Below are positions 42,785 through 50,611 of a stretch of DNA of 64,000 bases, in pieces (position 1 is the stretch's first letter; each line of letters begins with the position of its first letter). The translations under genes were made by a program, and so were the position numbers. The notes beneath the pieces were generated by a model, which had not been told where the DNA came from, ran no database searches, and worked only from the letters and a program-made list of their open reading frames with translations. The DNA comes from Luteolibacter sp. Y139. GTDB lineage: Bacteria; Verrucomicrobiota; Verrucomicrobiia; Verrucomicrobiales; Akkermansiaceae. The stretch spans positions 62,001-126,000 of the forward strand of contig NZ_JBBUKT010000013.1 in assembly GCF_038066715.1 (NCBI RefSeq). The letters run 5' to 3'.

Positions 42785-45700
42785 TCACTTCAGCTTGCCA
42801 ATCATCGACTCCAACTCGGCCACCGGCTTGCTGTTCGCATAGCGTGCTTTCACCTTCGCCATCACCGGCGCCAGCTGTTGGAAATCCACCGCCTCCGCCA
42901 TCGGCGCTGCCCGCAGCTTCTCCGCGGCAAACGCAGCCAATCCCGCCAGCTCGATCGACGGCGTCGCCTGATCGAATGCCGGAGCCTGCGCCTCATAAGG
43001 AATCGTCCAAGTCCGCTCGACCATCTGACCACTCGCCGCATCGCGGAAGCGCACGCTCACCTCGCCGACTTCACCCTCGCCCTGCGGCAGGGTCTCAATC
43101 TGATAGAGCGCATTGCCCGCCTCCTCCGCCGCCATCTCCGCGGCATCCACCGAGTCGTTGCGGAAGTCTTCCTTCTTCAAGCGATGCTCCTCGAAGCCGA
43201 TCAGCTTGTACTTCGCCACCCGCGCCGGATTGAAGCGCACCTGCACCTTCACATTCTCCGCCGCCGGACGGAATGCTCCCGCCAGCTGCTTCGCAAAGCC
43301 AGCATCCGCATCCTCAGCACGATCCACGATGTAGTACCGCCCGTTCCCATTCCGGGTCAGCCGCTCCAGCAGCTTGTCATTCAGCCCCTCGGTTCCAAAT
43401 CCCGCCGCATCGAAGGCGATCCCATGCTGCCGCATCAGCTCCACCTTCGCCTGCAGCGTCTCCGGCTTCGCATCGCCCAGGTTCGCCGCCCCGTCGGTAA
43501 AGAGCACGATCCGGTTCTGCGCCGCCGGATTGAACTGCCGCAAAGCCAGCTCTTCGCCCAGCTTCAGCCCCTCCTCCAGATTCGTGCCACCTTCCGATGG
43601 TGTCCGCGCCAGGATCGCATTCAACTCCTGCGCCCGGTTCCCCGGCAAGCGATCCACCAGCAACCGCGGCTGCCGCGCAAAGCCGATCACACTCACCGTG
43701 TCGCCCTCTTTCAGTAGCCCCGAAAGCTGCTGCACCGCATTCACCAGCCCGGCGTTCCGGTCCTCACGTTCCATCGAGCCCGAGCTATCCAGCAGCAATG
43801 TTAGATTCAGCGGCGTCGAGCCCCCGCGCCCTTGCGAACCCGTCCGCACGCCGATCCTCAAAAGGTTCCGCTGCGGCAAGGCCGGATGCGCACACTGCTC
43901 CACCGCACACACCACCGGCTCCCCATTCGCCGGTGCCGCATCACCATAATCAAATGCATTGTAAAACTCCTCCGGCCGGATCCCATCCGCCGCCGGCACC
44001 TCCCCACGATCCAGCGCCGCCTTCGCCATCTTGAACGACGCATCACTCACATGCAGCGAGAAGGTCGAGAAAGGCTCCGCAGCAGTCGCAGTCTCGGCCA
44101 ATGCCACTGGCTCGGGGGCCTTGTTCTGCTCCTGCTTCTTCTCGCTCTTGGCCTTCGTCTCAATCTCACTGCGGAATCCATCGCGAACCCTGCCCAATTG
44201 CTGAAGCTGAGCCTGGATCTCGGTGCTATTCGGATCCTGCTGAAGCTTCTCCTCTCCTTCATGGATCGCCTTGTCCAATTTCAAGATGACTTCCTCATCC
44301 GATACTTCAGACATTGAAGCGGAAACATCGTCCTTCGCCTTTGCGAGGTCCTTCAATCCCTTGGAGCCCTCCTCCGGCGGGACCGCAGTTTCCCAAGCCC
44401 GATCCACCTGCGCTAGAAGCTCGGCACGAGTCTGATCATAGGCCGCCCGATAGTAGTTCGCCTTGGCCGACGCCACCGACTCCATCCCCCGCCGGGCTGC
44501 CTTGTTATACGGATCAGTGCGGAGCACATCCTCATAGGCCTTGCTCGCATCATCGAACTTCCCGAGGTTGTAGTTCCCCTCCGCCATGTAGAGCTTGCGA
44601 CGGACCTCGTCGGTATTCTTGTCGTCCCCGTAAGTCAGCGCAGGATTGGTGCGAATCGGATCGTCCAGATAGTCCTGCAGCGCCTTTGCCTGCACATTGT
44701 TCGGGTCACGCGCAAGCGTATCACCGGCAAGCTGGCGCGCCTCCTCATATTTGCCCACCTTGCGGTAGCTCTCACCAAGCGCGGTCGAGCCATCGGAAAG
44801 CACCTGGTTAAGATAGTCCCGGCGATCCTTGACCATCTCCGCATCCGGCAACACATCCAGGGACGCCTTGTATTTGTCCACCGCCGCCTTGTAGTCGCCC
44901 TTGGCGTAAGCATCACGGCCTTCATCCCGCAGCGCGTCGGAAGTCGCCACCGCACTCTGGCGGCGGATCATCTCCTTCTGCGCAAGACCACTGTAAGGGC
45001 CATCCGCTGACTTCTTGCCCTCGGCCAGCTGCAACTCCGGCAGCTGCTTGGTTGCCTCCTGCTTCATGAACCAAGCCGCGTCCCTGTCGGCAGCATTCGC
45101 ACCGAGCGCTGTTTGCGCCTGAACTTTCGCCCCTGCCGTATCAGCTTCAGGGTCGACGGTGAAATTGCTGACGCTCCCATTCATCATCAGCGTGACATCC
45201 TTCTTCAAATCACCGGCAACTTCCGCTTCCGGGCGATCCGTATTGCTCAGGATCGCGTCGATGCTGTTGCGATTGATCTCACCCTGACCGGAACGCTGAC
45301 CCGCCGTCATGATCTTGTTCACACCGACACTCGGATCAGCCGGGATACCAAGGATCGCACCACCACCGCTTCCGGTGGGAGCGTTCGTGACGGCACTATT
45401 GTATTCAAGCGACAGATCACTCTTCAGACCACCCACGATGCCATCCGCCGCCATCCCGAAAGTGTCACCGGTTGCCTGCTGCGTCGCCCCGTGGGCAAAA
45501 AAATGATCTTCTGCCGCTCCACTCGCAGGCCGTGCGGGTGCATTGGCATCCCCTCTCACACCACCCCAGCTGGACCACCCGCCGACTGAATTGGAAGCCG
45601 GGGGACCGCCAGCCACCCGCCCGCTCTCGGTCGAAGGCTGGGCCAGCTCCGCTTCCCCGAAACGGAGCACGCCTCCTATCGACGCCTTCGAATCGAACAA

Positions 45701-46762
45701 CGGAGTCTCGCTGCGGGAACGAGTGTTCAAGCTGGATGCCCCTTCCGGAGCAGAAGCGTCCGCAGCGCGTCCAAACCGTGTGACAGCGTCAGCTTCTAGA
45801 TCCGCCGGCTTCCCACTACGAGCAGCCCCCAGTTCCTTCCCGAGCATCTGGTGATCGCTGAAGTCGTTGAGAGCAATCGCGCCGGTAGCAGCCGTAGCCG
45901 TGGGTGCGGTCGTCGGCGCCGGAACGTCGCCCGCAGCGACTTCAGGCGCTGGACCAGAATCCGCCACTGCAGCAGGCTTCATCGTTGCCATCGGACTGCT
46001 CTTCTCAAGATCCAGGTAACGCCTCGCTTGCGCCTGCGATGGAACCTCGACCGAAGACTTGCTGCGACTCAGCGCCGGCTTTTCCTCAAGCCTCGCCAAG
46101 GACTCCTCCATCACCTGCCCGCGCTCTCCTTTCGCCTCAACCGCGGCAAGCGAATCGATCTGAGCAGCAGGCTCCTCTGCCGGAAGCGGACCTCTCACCG
46201 CCGGCGATGCCGGAGCGTCATAAGCGAAGTTATTCTCCGCCCGATCCACGATAATCCCACGCAGCTCTACTAAACGGTTCCGAGCCTCGCGCTCTCCATT
46301 CATCGGCGAAACCTCCACTTTCGACTTCATCGCCAAAGCTTCCTTGGAAGACACCCCCACCGAAGAGAAGAGAGCCCAACCCGCCGCACTGATCACCGTG
46401 CAAGCCGCCAGCGCCAGAAGGGCACGACGCCCCGTCTGCCCGCGATTCACGATCTTCGGCAACTCGATGACCTCCTCCTTCTCCACCACCGGCTCATCAT
46501 CAAACAAAGCCTCGATCTTCGCCCGCTTCTCCGCCGGCAACTTCCACGCCTCATCCGGCCCCGCCTTGCGGTCCGCCGTGACGAATCCATGCAGCACCCG
46601 CAAGCGCCGCTCAAACAACCGCGCCTCCGGATCCCGGTTGCAGATCTCCTCCAACTCCGCCGCCTCGAACGGCGAAGCCTCGCCTAACACCCACGCCGTG
46701 ATCCGCGCTTCCAGCGCAGCATCACCCACGGGATTCAGCGGCTTGTCCGTATCGTCATTCAT
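42785..46762 (-). CDS. Anti-sigma-like / TPR / vWA (DUF3520) transmembrane fusion protein
   Basis: 1,325 residues. The first 100 residues resemble a cytoplasmic anti-sigma region (ARITAWVLGEASPFEAAELE), followed by one TM helix at about 112-135. Next come a low-complexity Ala/Pro/Ser-rich region (about 140-600) and TPR-like repeats (DEGRDAYAKGDYKAAVDKYK, GNYNLGKFDDASKAYEDVLR). The C-terminus has the YfbK architecture: vWA N-terminal domain (FSLHVSDASFKMAKAAL), a vWA domain with intact MIDAS (DSSGSM at about 988, GGTN, FTDGAAN), then DUF3520 (VQVRFNPARVAKYKLIGFE). The predicted topology puts the N-terminus in the cytoplasm to hold the sigma factor encoded just upstream, and the vWA domain outside. 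No zinc-finger HxxxCxxC is visible. Confidence 0.9.
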   Translation of the reverse strand: MNDDTDKPLNPVGDAALEARITAWVLGEASPFEAAELEEICNRDPEARLFERRLRVLHGFVTADRKAGPDEAWKLPAEKRAKIEALFDDEPVVEKEEVIELPKIVNRGQTGRRALLALAACTVISAAGWALFSSVGVSSKEALAMKSKVEVSPMNGEREARNRLVELRGIIVDRAENNFAYDAPASPAVRGPLPAEEPAAQIDSLAAVEAKGERGQVMEESLARLEEKPALSRSKSSVEVPSQAQARRYLDLEKSSPMATMKPAAVADSGPAPEVAAGDVPAPTTAPTATAATGAIALNDFSDHQMLGKELGAARSGKPADLEADAVTRFGRAADASAPEGASSLNTRSRSETPLFDSKASIGGVLRFGEAELAQPSTESGRVAGGPPASNSVGGWSSWGGVRGDANAPARPASGAAEDHFFAHGATQQATGDTFGMAADGIVGGLKSDLSLEYNSAVTNAPTGSGGGAILGIPADPSVGVNKIMTAGQRSGQGEINRNSIDAILSNTDRPEAEVAGDLKKDVTLMMNGSVSNFTVDPEADTAGAKVQAQTALGANAADRDAAWFMKQEATKQLPELQLAEGKKSADGPYSGLAQKEMIRRQSAVATSDALRDEGRDAYAKGDYKAAVDKYKASLDVLPDAEMVKDRRDYLNQVLSDGSTALGESYRKVGKYEEARQLAGDTLARDPNNVQAKALQDYLDDPIRTNPALTYGDDKNTDEVRRKLYMAEGNYNLGKFDDASKAYEDVLRTDPYNKAARRGMESVASAKANYYRAAYDQTRAELLAQVDRAWETAVPPEEGSKGLKDLAKAKDDVSASMSEVSDEEVILKLDKAIHEGEEKLQQDPNSTEIQAQLQQLGRVRDGFRSEIETKAKSEKKQEQNKAPEPVALAETATAAEPFSTFSLHVSDASFKMAKAALDRGEVPAADGIRPEEFYNAFDYGDAAPANGEPVVCAVEQCAHPALPQRNLLRIGVRTGSQGRGGSTPLNLTLLLDSSGSMEREDRNAGLVNAVQQLSGLLKEGDTVSVIGFARQPRLLVDRLPGNRAQELNAILARTPSEGGTNLEEGLKLGEELALRQFNPAAQNRIVLFTDGAANLGDAKPETLQAKVELMRQHGIAFDAAGFGTEGLNDKLLERLTRNGNGRYYIVDRAEDADAGFAKQLAGAFRPAAENVKVQVRFNPARVAKYKLIGFEEHRLKKEDFRNDSVDAAEMAAEEAGNALYQIETLPQGEGEVGEVSVRFRDAASGQMVERTWTIPYEAQAPAFDQATPSIELAGLAAFAAEKLRAAPMAEAVDFQQLAPVMAKVKARYANSKPVAELESMIGKLK

Positions 46763-46812
46763 AGGATTGGTTCCAGTCTTCTGTCTGTTGTCTTGAAGTC
46801 TTCCGTCTCTCT

Positions 46813-47325
46813 CTAACCGTTCGCACTCTCGATCCCCATTCGCCGCAGGCTCTCGCCGAGTGACTTCAGAAGGTGGTGCAGCTTGTAGCCGACATTGCCG
46901 ACGCTCAGGCCGGTCCGTTCGCTGATTTGGTCGTACTTGAGATCTTCGTGGTATTTCAGTTGGAGCAGCACGCGGTCGTCATCGCGGAGTTCGGAGAGGA
47001 GGAGTCGGACGGCGCCGGCGGCCTCGAGACGTCCCACGGGATCGGGGTCGTCGTGGCCGGCGGCGGCATCCCACTCGGGAGTCTCCTCCACCAGGGTCTC
47101 GCGCTTGTGGTCGCGCAGGTAATTGAGAGCTAGATTTTTGACGGATCGGTAGAGCCACGCTTTCGGATTGGCCACCTCGTCCCAATGGGCGTGCAAGCGG
47201 AGGAAGGCCTCCTGAACGAGGTCTTCCGCACATTCGCGGCGGCCCACCATCCCGTGGGCGAAGCGCAGCAGTGGACTCTCCTCCGCCTCGAAGATCTGCC
47301 GGAGTGTCGGTTTCTCCTCGGTCAT
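46813..47325 (-). CDS. ECF-type RNA polymerase sigma factor
   Basis: 170 residues from ATG 47325. Region 2 is visible (ESPLLRFAHGMVGRRECAED, LVQEAFLRLHAHWDEV, PKAWLYRSVKNLALNYLRD) and region 4 follows (LRDDDRVLLQLKYHEDLKYD, then ISERTGLSVGNVGYKLHHLL). In-frame starts up to 47397 exist, but the added residues run through a CAGCCC-T-GGGCTG palindrome and look non-coding. The vWA gene follows after 50 nt. Paired sigma and membrane anti-sigma genes in this order are the standard arrangement, so it probably transcribes its own operon on release. Confidence 0.9.
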   Translation of the reverse strand: MTEEKPTLRQIFEAEESPLLRFAHGMVGRRECAEDLVQEAFLRLHAHWDEVANPKAWLYRSVKNLALNYLRDHKRETLVEETPEWDAAAGHDDPDPVGRLEAAGAVRLLLSELRDDDRVLLQLKYHEDLKYDQISERTGLSVGNVGYKLHHLLKSLGESLRRMGIESANG

Positions 47326-47405
47326 CGTGGCGAAAGGAAGCACCGCCGGGGCTTCAGCCCTGGGCTGTGACGCGGTTTCCATGCAGGGTGATGTCAATCA
47401 GGGTC

Positions 47406-47729
47406 ATGGCTCTCATCGGTAAAGACCCGGCAGCCCGGAAATCCTTGGAAGAATTTTTCACTAATGGGATCTTCGCCCCCGTGCCCCCGAAAAAGAAGCC
47501 AAACCAGTGGCCCCCCACCGGCCCCGCCTTGGTGAAGGAAGTCTGCCGCCGCATCCGCCTGGCGCGCAGCCTCTGGGACGCCCACCGCAATGCAGCCTGC
47601 CGCGGCGAACGCGAAAAAGCCATCGCCCTCTACGAAACCCTCACCCCCGAGGAACGCGAAAAAGTCCCCCAAACCCTCCGCGTCTGGCTCCGCTACCGCA
47701 GCGAAAAATACTTCGGCGAAGGCCGTTAG
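47406..47729 (+). CDS. Hypothetical basic soluble protein
   Basis: 107 residues from ATG 47406; ATG 47391 is an alternative. It is basic and Pro/Lys-rich at the start (IFAPVPPKKKPNQWPP), then two helices (KEVCRRIRLARSLWDAHRNA, EREKAIALYETLTPEEREKV) and an aromatic end RVWLRYRSEKYFGEGR. There is no signal or membrane segment, and I recognise no family. It is divergent from the ECF sigma gene, so the two share an intergenic region of about 80 nt. Confidence 0.65.
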   Translation: MALIGKDPAARKSLEEFFTNGIFAPVPPKKKPNQWPPTGPALVKEVCRRIRLARSLWDAHRNAACRGEREKAIALYETLTPEEREKVPQTLRVWLRYRSEKYFGEGR

Positions 47730-47750
47730 ACCCCGCCCGCCAAAGGCAGG

Positions 47751-47769
47751 GACCGCTCTCCGAGCGGTC
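47751..47769. repeat. Hairpin with CTCTCCGAG core (family A)
   Basis: GACCGCTC-TCC-GAGCGGTC, eight perfect bp, same loop core as 35848-35868. Both copies are followed by (T)GGCGGCCCG about ten nt later. It lies in the convergent gap between the hypothetical gene and DUF6172. Confidence 0.6.
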
Positions 47770-47836
47770 AGGCGTCTGGCGGCCCGCCTCAGGCTGCGAC
47801 CTGAAACCAGCAAATTGGCCCCCCACAGCCTCTCCC

Positions 47837-48127
47837 CTACTCCTCCTTCTTCGCCCGGTGCCCCGGCTTGGCCAGGATCTCCACATACACCTCCTTGCCC
47901 CCCGCAGCGGCAGCGGCAGCGATCGCCTTCTCCACATCGCCGGGATGCGTCGCGGCGGCCTCCGCACTCGTCGGGCCCACCTTGCAGTCGAAGTCCCAGA
48001 AATCGACACCCTCCGGCAAGGCCTTCCGGCGCTCGCGCTTCAGATACTTCCGGAGCTCATTCTTGATCGCATCCAGCACCAGCCCGGGCTTCCGGTCCGC
48101 GACTTCGAGGGGAAAGGTTTTCTTCAT
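47837..48127 (-). CDS. DUF6172-like conserved small protein
   Basis: 96 residues from ATG 48127. The start MKKTFPLEVADRKPGLVLDA, the basic helix RKYLKRERRKALPEGVDFWD and FDCKVG are the conserved core of a family I recall as DUF6172; the name is from memory and not checked. A short Ala-rich helix and a basic tail (AKPGHRAKKEE) follow. Function is unknown, and the clustered Lys/Arg suggests nucleic-acid or ribosome contact. The start is fixed by the conserved MKKTFPL; the longer open frame upstream is not convincing. Confidence 0.75.
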   Translation of the reverse strand: MKKTFPLEVADRKPGLVLDAIKNELRKYLKRERRKALPEGVDFWDFDCKVGPTSAEAAATHPGDVEKAIAAAAAAGGKEVYVEILAKPGHRAKKEE

Positions 48128-48475
48128 GGCTGGCCTTGTGTCCTCCGCCCCGCCTCTTGTCGATGGCGATTCGCTACGAACCCGCCTTCCCGTGATCACG
48201 TAACCCACTCCCCCGCGATCCCGGAATATCGCCACGCCCCCGAATCCCGCATCGTCCCGACACATGCCACCCGCATGCGATCACCGCCCCGGCCAAGTGA
48301 TCTGACTTTCTGTGTGTGATTCCGGTGGAGGAGGCATCTGGCTACAGGTCGGCCTCTCTTTCCTCCTCCGCCGGAAGCTCCCCGGCCTTTTCCCCGGATT
48401 GTCGCGAAGACAACGCCAACCAGAGCGTCGATTTTTTGACGAAATGCAGCGATTGGCGTTTACTTCATCAATCAA
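48128..48475. other. 348-nt intergenic stretch without a gene
   Basis: Between the DUF6172-like gene and the divergent membrane protein. Short frames on both strands have no protein-like features. The only signal noticed besides GTGATCAC-type palindromes is a promoter-like pair at 48436-48464. Confidence 0.5.
48436..48464 (+). promoter_or_regulatory. Candidate promoter for the small membrane protein
   Basis: TTGACG (48436-48441), 17-nt spacer, TTTACT (48459-48464). The predicted start is near 48471, only about five nt before the GTG at 48476, which would make the message almost leaderless. Good -35, weaker -10. Confidence 0.35.
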
Positions 48476-48820
48476 GTGAACCCCGAAGCCGAAAGTTCGA
48501 CTAACACTGGCCAGCCCCACGATCCCCGGCATGATCAGGTTCTGGCCCCTTCGAATGAAGTAGAGGGAATCACTGGCAGAGTCTTCATTCACCAGGGACG
48601 CTCAGGCATCTGGTTTATGATTTTTGTCATCAGCCTCTTGCTCTCTGCATCTTTTGCGGCACCAGCGAAGGCAACTACGGCGTGGGGGACTTGGCTGATC
48701 AATTGGCAATCCAATCTCCTCCTCTACTTCGCGGGAGCCTCCCTGATCCTCTGCCTCTTCAACTGCGCTCGGGCCACGTTCCTTCACTACCACGCGAAAA
48801 GACTTCAGCGCAGCAGGTGA
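48476..48820 (+). CDS. Small two-helix membrane protein, unknown
   Basis: 114 residues with a GTG start. A polar N-terminus of about 40 residues precedes two hydrophobic segments (WFMIFVISLLLSASFAA and LLLYFAGASLILCLFNCA) and a basic tail HYHAKRLQRSR, which predicts both ends on the same side by the positive-inside rule. No family recognised. It is convergent with the thioesterase gene, 15 nt apart. Confidence 0.6.
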   Translation: MNPEAESSTNTGQPHDPRHDQVLAPSNEVEGITGRVFIHQGRSGIWFMIFVISLLLSASFAAPAKATTAWGTWLINWQSNLLLYFAGASLILCLFNCARATFLHYHAKRLQRSR

Positions 48821-48835
48821 GAAGAAAGCCGTCGC

Positions 48836-49240
48836 TCAGGGAACCGCTTGAAGCTTCCCCCGCGTCCCCTCATCGATCACCAGCGGCTTTCCCTCACAAT
48901 CCACCCGCACCGTCGTCATCTTCCCAAAGGCACACACCTCACCCTCCTTCACCACCTCAAACACCCAGCTCACCGAAGCAGCCCCGATCCGCTCGATCCC
49001 CAGCTGCACCTCGATCTTATCCCCGAACCGCAGCGGCCGCTTGAAGTCACACGACACATGCACTCGCGGCCATCCCCCGAGCTCACGGTCGATCACCACG
49101 ATCCCTTGCTGTTGCAGATACAGATGCTCCGCCTCCTCCACATGGCGGAAGATCTTCGGAAAATGCAGCCACCCGCTGCAATCGGTATCCGCAAAGGAAA
49201 CCTGCGCCGGATGAACATGGAGCGGCTCGATCATGCGCAT
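48836..49240 (-). CDS. 4HBT hotdog-fold acyl-CoA thioesterase
   Basis: 134 residues (ATG 49240, or 49234 two codons later). The hotdog signature FADTDCSGWLHFPKIFRHVE carries the catalytic Asp of the 4-hydroxybenzoyl-CoA thioesterase/YbgC group, followed by the long helix AEHLYLQQQG and strands VHVSCDFKRPLRFGDKIEV and VSWVFEVVKEGEVCAFGKM. It hydrolyses acyl- or aroyl-CoA; the substrate cannot be told. It is monocistronic and divergent from a secreted-protein gene. Confidence 0.9.
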   Translation of the reverse strand: MRMIEPLHVHPAQVSFADTDCSGWLHFPKIFRHVEEAEHLYLQQQGIVVIDRELGGWPRVHVSCDFKRPLRFGDKIEVQLGIERIGAASVSWVFEVVKEGEVCAFGKMTTVRVDCEGKPLVIDEGTRGKLQAVP

Positions 49241-49349
49241 GGTATGACGAGCGAAATTCCAGGCCGCAAGCGCGGGCCCGCCAGACCTGCCGGGGATTTC
49301 ACGCTTTCCACCTCCACAATTTCCCGTCGGTACGTTTCACTCCCGGCCA

Positions 49350-50294
49350 ATGAAACCGGGTCGCGCCGTCATCCTGTCCAGTCTCCTTGCCGGACTCATC
49401 CCCTCCGCACCGGCTCAGGATCTTCTCCCCGCCCCGGACGACCTTCCACCTCCACTTGAGGAGGCTCTGGACCTCCCGCCTCTGGAAGACGCCGTCGTCA
49501 ACCGGGTGACCCCGGGCTCTGCCACAAATCCCCAGCGCTTCTCCAAGTCTCCCCCACAACTCATCGGCGAAAGCGGCGGCACCCGCCTGCTTCACTACTG
49601 CACCGCGAATCCCGTCTCCGCGAAGCCTTCCTTCTTTCATCACCTCGTCGCCGCGACCGAGGACGGCCACCAGTTCCTCCTCTATCACGATGAATCACGG
49701 GCACCGCAGCCCGTCGCCAGCATGAACGCCCGCGGCGATGTCGCCACCGTCCTCCGCTGGTCCTGCGTCGGCGCCTTCTTCGCTCCCGACTACAAGCCGG
49801 TGATCATCCGCAAGCTCCGCAGCGACCGCTTCCTGAAAGCGCCCCCCAAGTTCGAGCACTTCACCATCCGCGACATCGCCTGGGGCGACGGCGTGCTCGT
49901 CTGTAGCGGCCACCTCAGCATCGCCACCGGCGAATACCCCTTCCTCTCCCGCCTGCTCTTCACGGACAAGGGCGAGGTCAGCGACCACCAGATCCTCTGG
50001 ACCACTTGGAAACCGGGAATCGCTTTGCACCAACAAGGGATCGCCGGACAGCACCCCGCCGCGAATGACCTCGCGAAGAGCCTCCACGTCCAAGGCCAGC
50101 TCATCCTCTGGAAAAACGCTGGCCAGCCCCGCCAGGGCTCAGCCAAGGACCTTCCATCGGGCTTCGAAAAATCCGCCTGGCAATGCACCGAACTAGCCAC
50201 CGGAACCACCCGCCCCCTCGCCGAAGCGGACCCCGTCGACCGGGACCGCCTGGCGAAAATCGATCAAGAAATCGCCACGCGAAAATCCCGCTAG
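49350..50294 (+). CDS. Secreted hypothetical protein
   Basis: 314 residues with signal peptide MKPGRAVILSSLLAGLIPSA (cleavage after APAQ). A Pro/Leu/Asp-rich linker (LLPAPDDLPPPLEEALDLPP) precedes a beta-rich domain (FHHLVAATEDGHQFLLYHDE, HFTIRDIAWGDGVLVCSGHL). No family recognised. Only two to three cysteines and no membrane helix after the signal, so it should be periplasmic or released. Monocistronic, followed by a strong hairpin. Confidence 0.7.
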   Translation: MKPGRAVILSSLLAGLIPSAPAQDLLPAPDDLPPPLEEALDLPPLEDAVVNRVTPGSATNPQRFSKSPPQLIGESGGTRLLHYCTANPVSAKPSFFHHLVAATEDGHQFLLYHDESRAPQPVASMNARGDVATVLRWSCVGAFFAPDYKPVIIRKLRSDRFLKAPPKFEHFTIRDIAWGDGVLVCSGHLSIATGEYPFLSRLLFTDKGEVSDHQILWTTWKPGIALHQQGIAGQHPAANDLAKSLHVQGQLILWKNAGQPRQGSAKDLPSGFEKSAWQCTELATGTTRPLAEADPVDRDRLAKIDQEIATRKSR

Positions 50295-50310
50295 CCGACT
50301 CCCCTTGAGG

Positions 50311-50334
50311 AGCGGGGACACTCCTGTCCCCGCT
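50311..50334. terminator. Strong hairpin AGCGGGGACA-CTCC-TGTCCCCGCT (family B)
   Basis: Ten perfect bp around a CTCC loop, 17 nt after the stop of the secreted-protein gene. A related hairpin (AGCGACA-TTCC-TGTCGCT) lies at 56395-56412. Both are preceded by GGAG. Terminator and/or dispersed element. Confidence 0.6.
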
Positions 50335-50561
50335 ATCCCGAACCACCCCTCACCGCCCGCCTCCAAGCGTACGTAGTCCCGCCTTCAGGCGGACTCGAAG
50401 CACCTAACAACCCAGCTTTCCCCTTCAAGCCCGCACCGCCCTTCCCTAGGACCGCAGGATTCCACACCACAGCCGCTCAATTCAGGCCAGTCCTCTTCCT
50501 GCCTTTAAATTTCGCGCACTTTCGCGTCCTTTCGCGGTTCAACAAAGACGCCGCAGGAGCC

Positions 50562-50580
50562 CAGTGAGCTCGACTCACTG
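50562..50580. terminator. Hairpin CAGTGAG-CTCGA-CTCACTG downstream of fabF
   Basis: Seven perfect bp, 32 nt beyond the fabF stop on the minus strand; candidate terminator. Confidence 0.4.
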
Positions 50581-50611
50581 AGCGCCGCCTACGACGTCTC
50601 GAAAACCGGCC

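Larger units (their letters stand above)
50295..50611. other. 317-nt convergent intergenic region rich in palindromes
   Basis: It holds no convincing gene. It contains the hairpins at 50311-50334, 50376-50393 (GTCCCGCCT/AGGCGGAC, one bulge) and 50562-50580, plus a CGCGCACTTTCGCGTCCTTT stretch with repeated TTTCGCG. It separates a secreted-protein gene from fabF, so at least one hairpin probably terminates each. Confidence 0.6.

Noticed and set aside
36528-45589. Plus-strand frames opposite the giant protein and vWA genes
   Set aside because: Arg/His/Pro-rich shadows without start context or domains.
33500-50600. CRISPR array from the repeated palindromes
   Set aside because: Copies are far apart, differ in stem sequence and have no regular spacers or cas genes.
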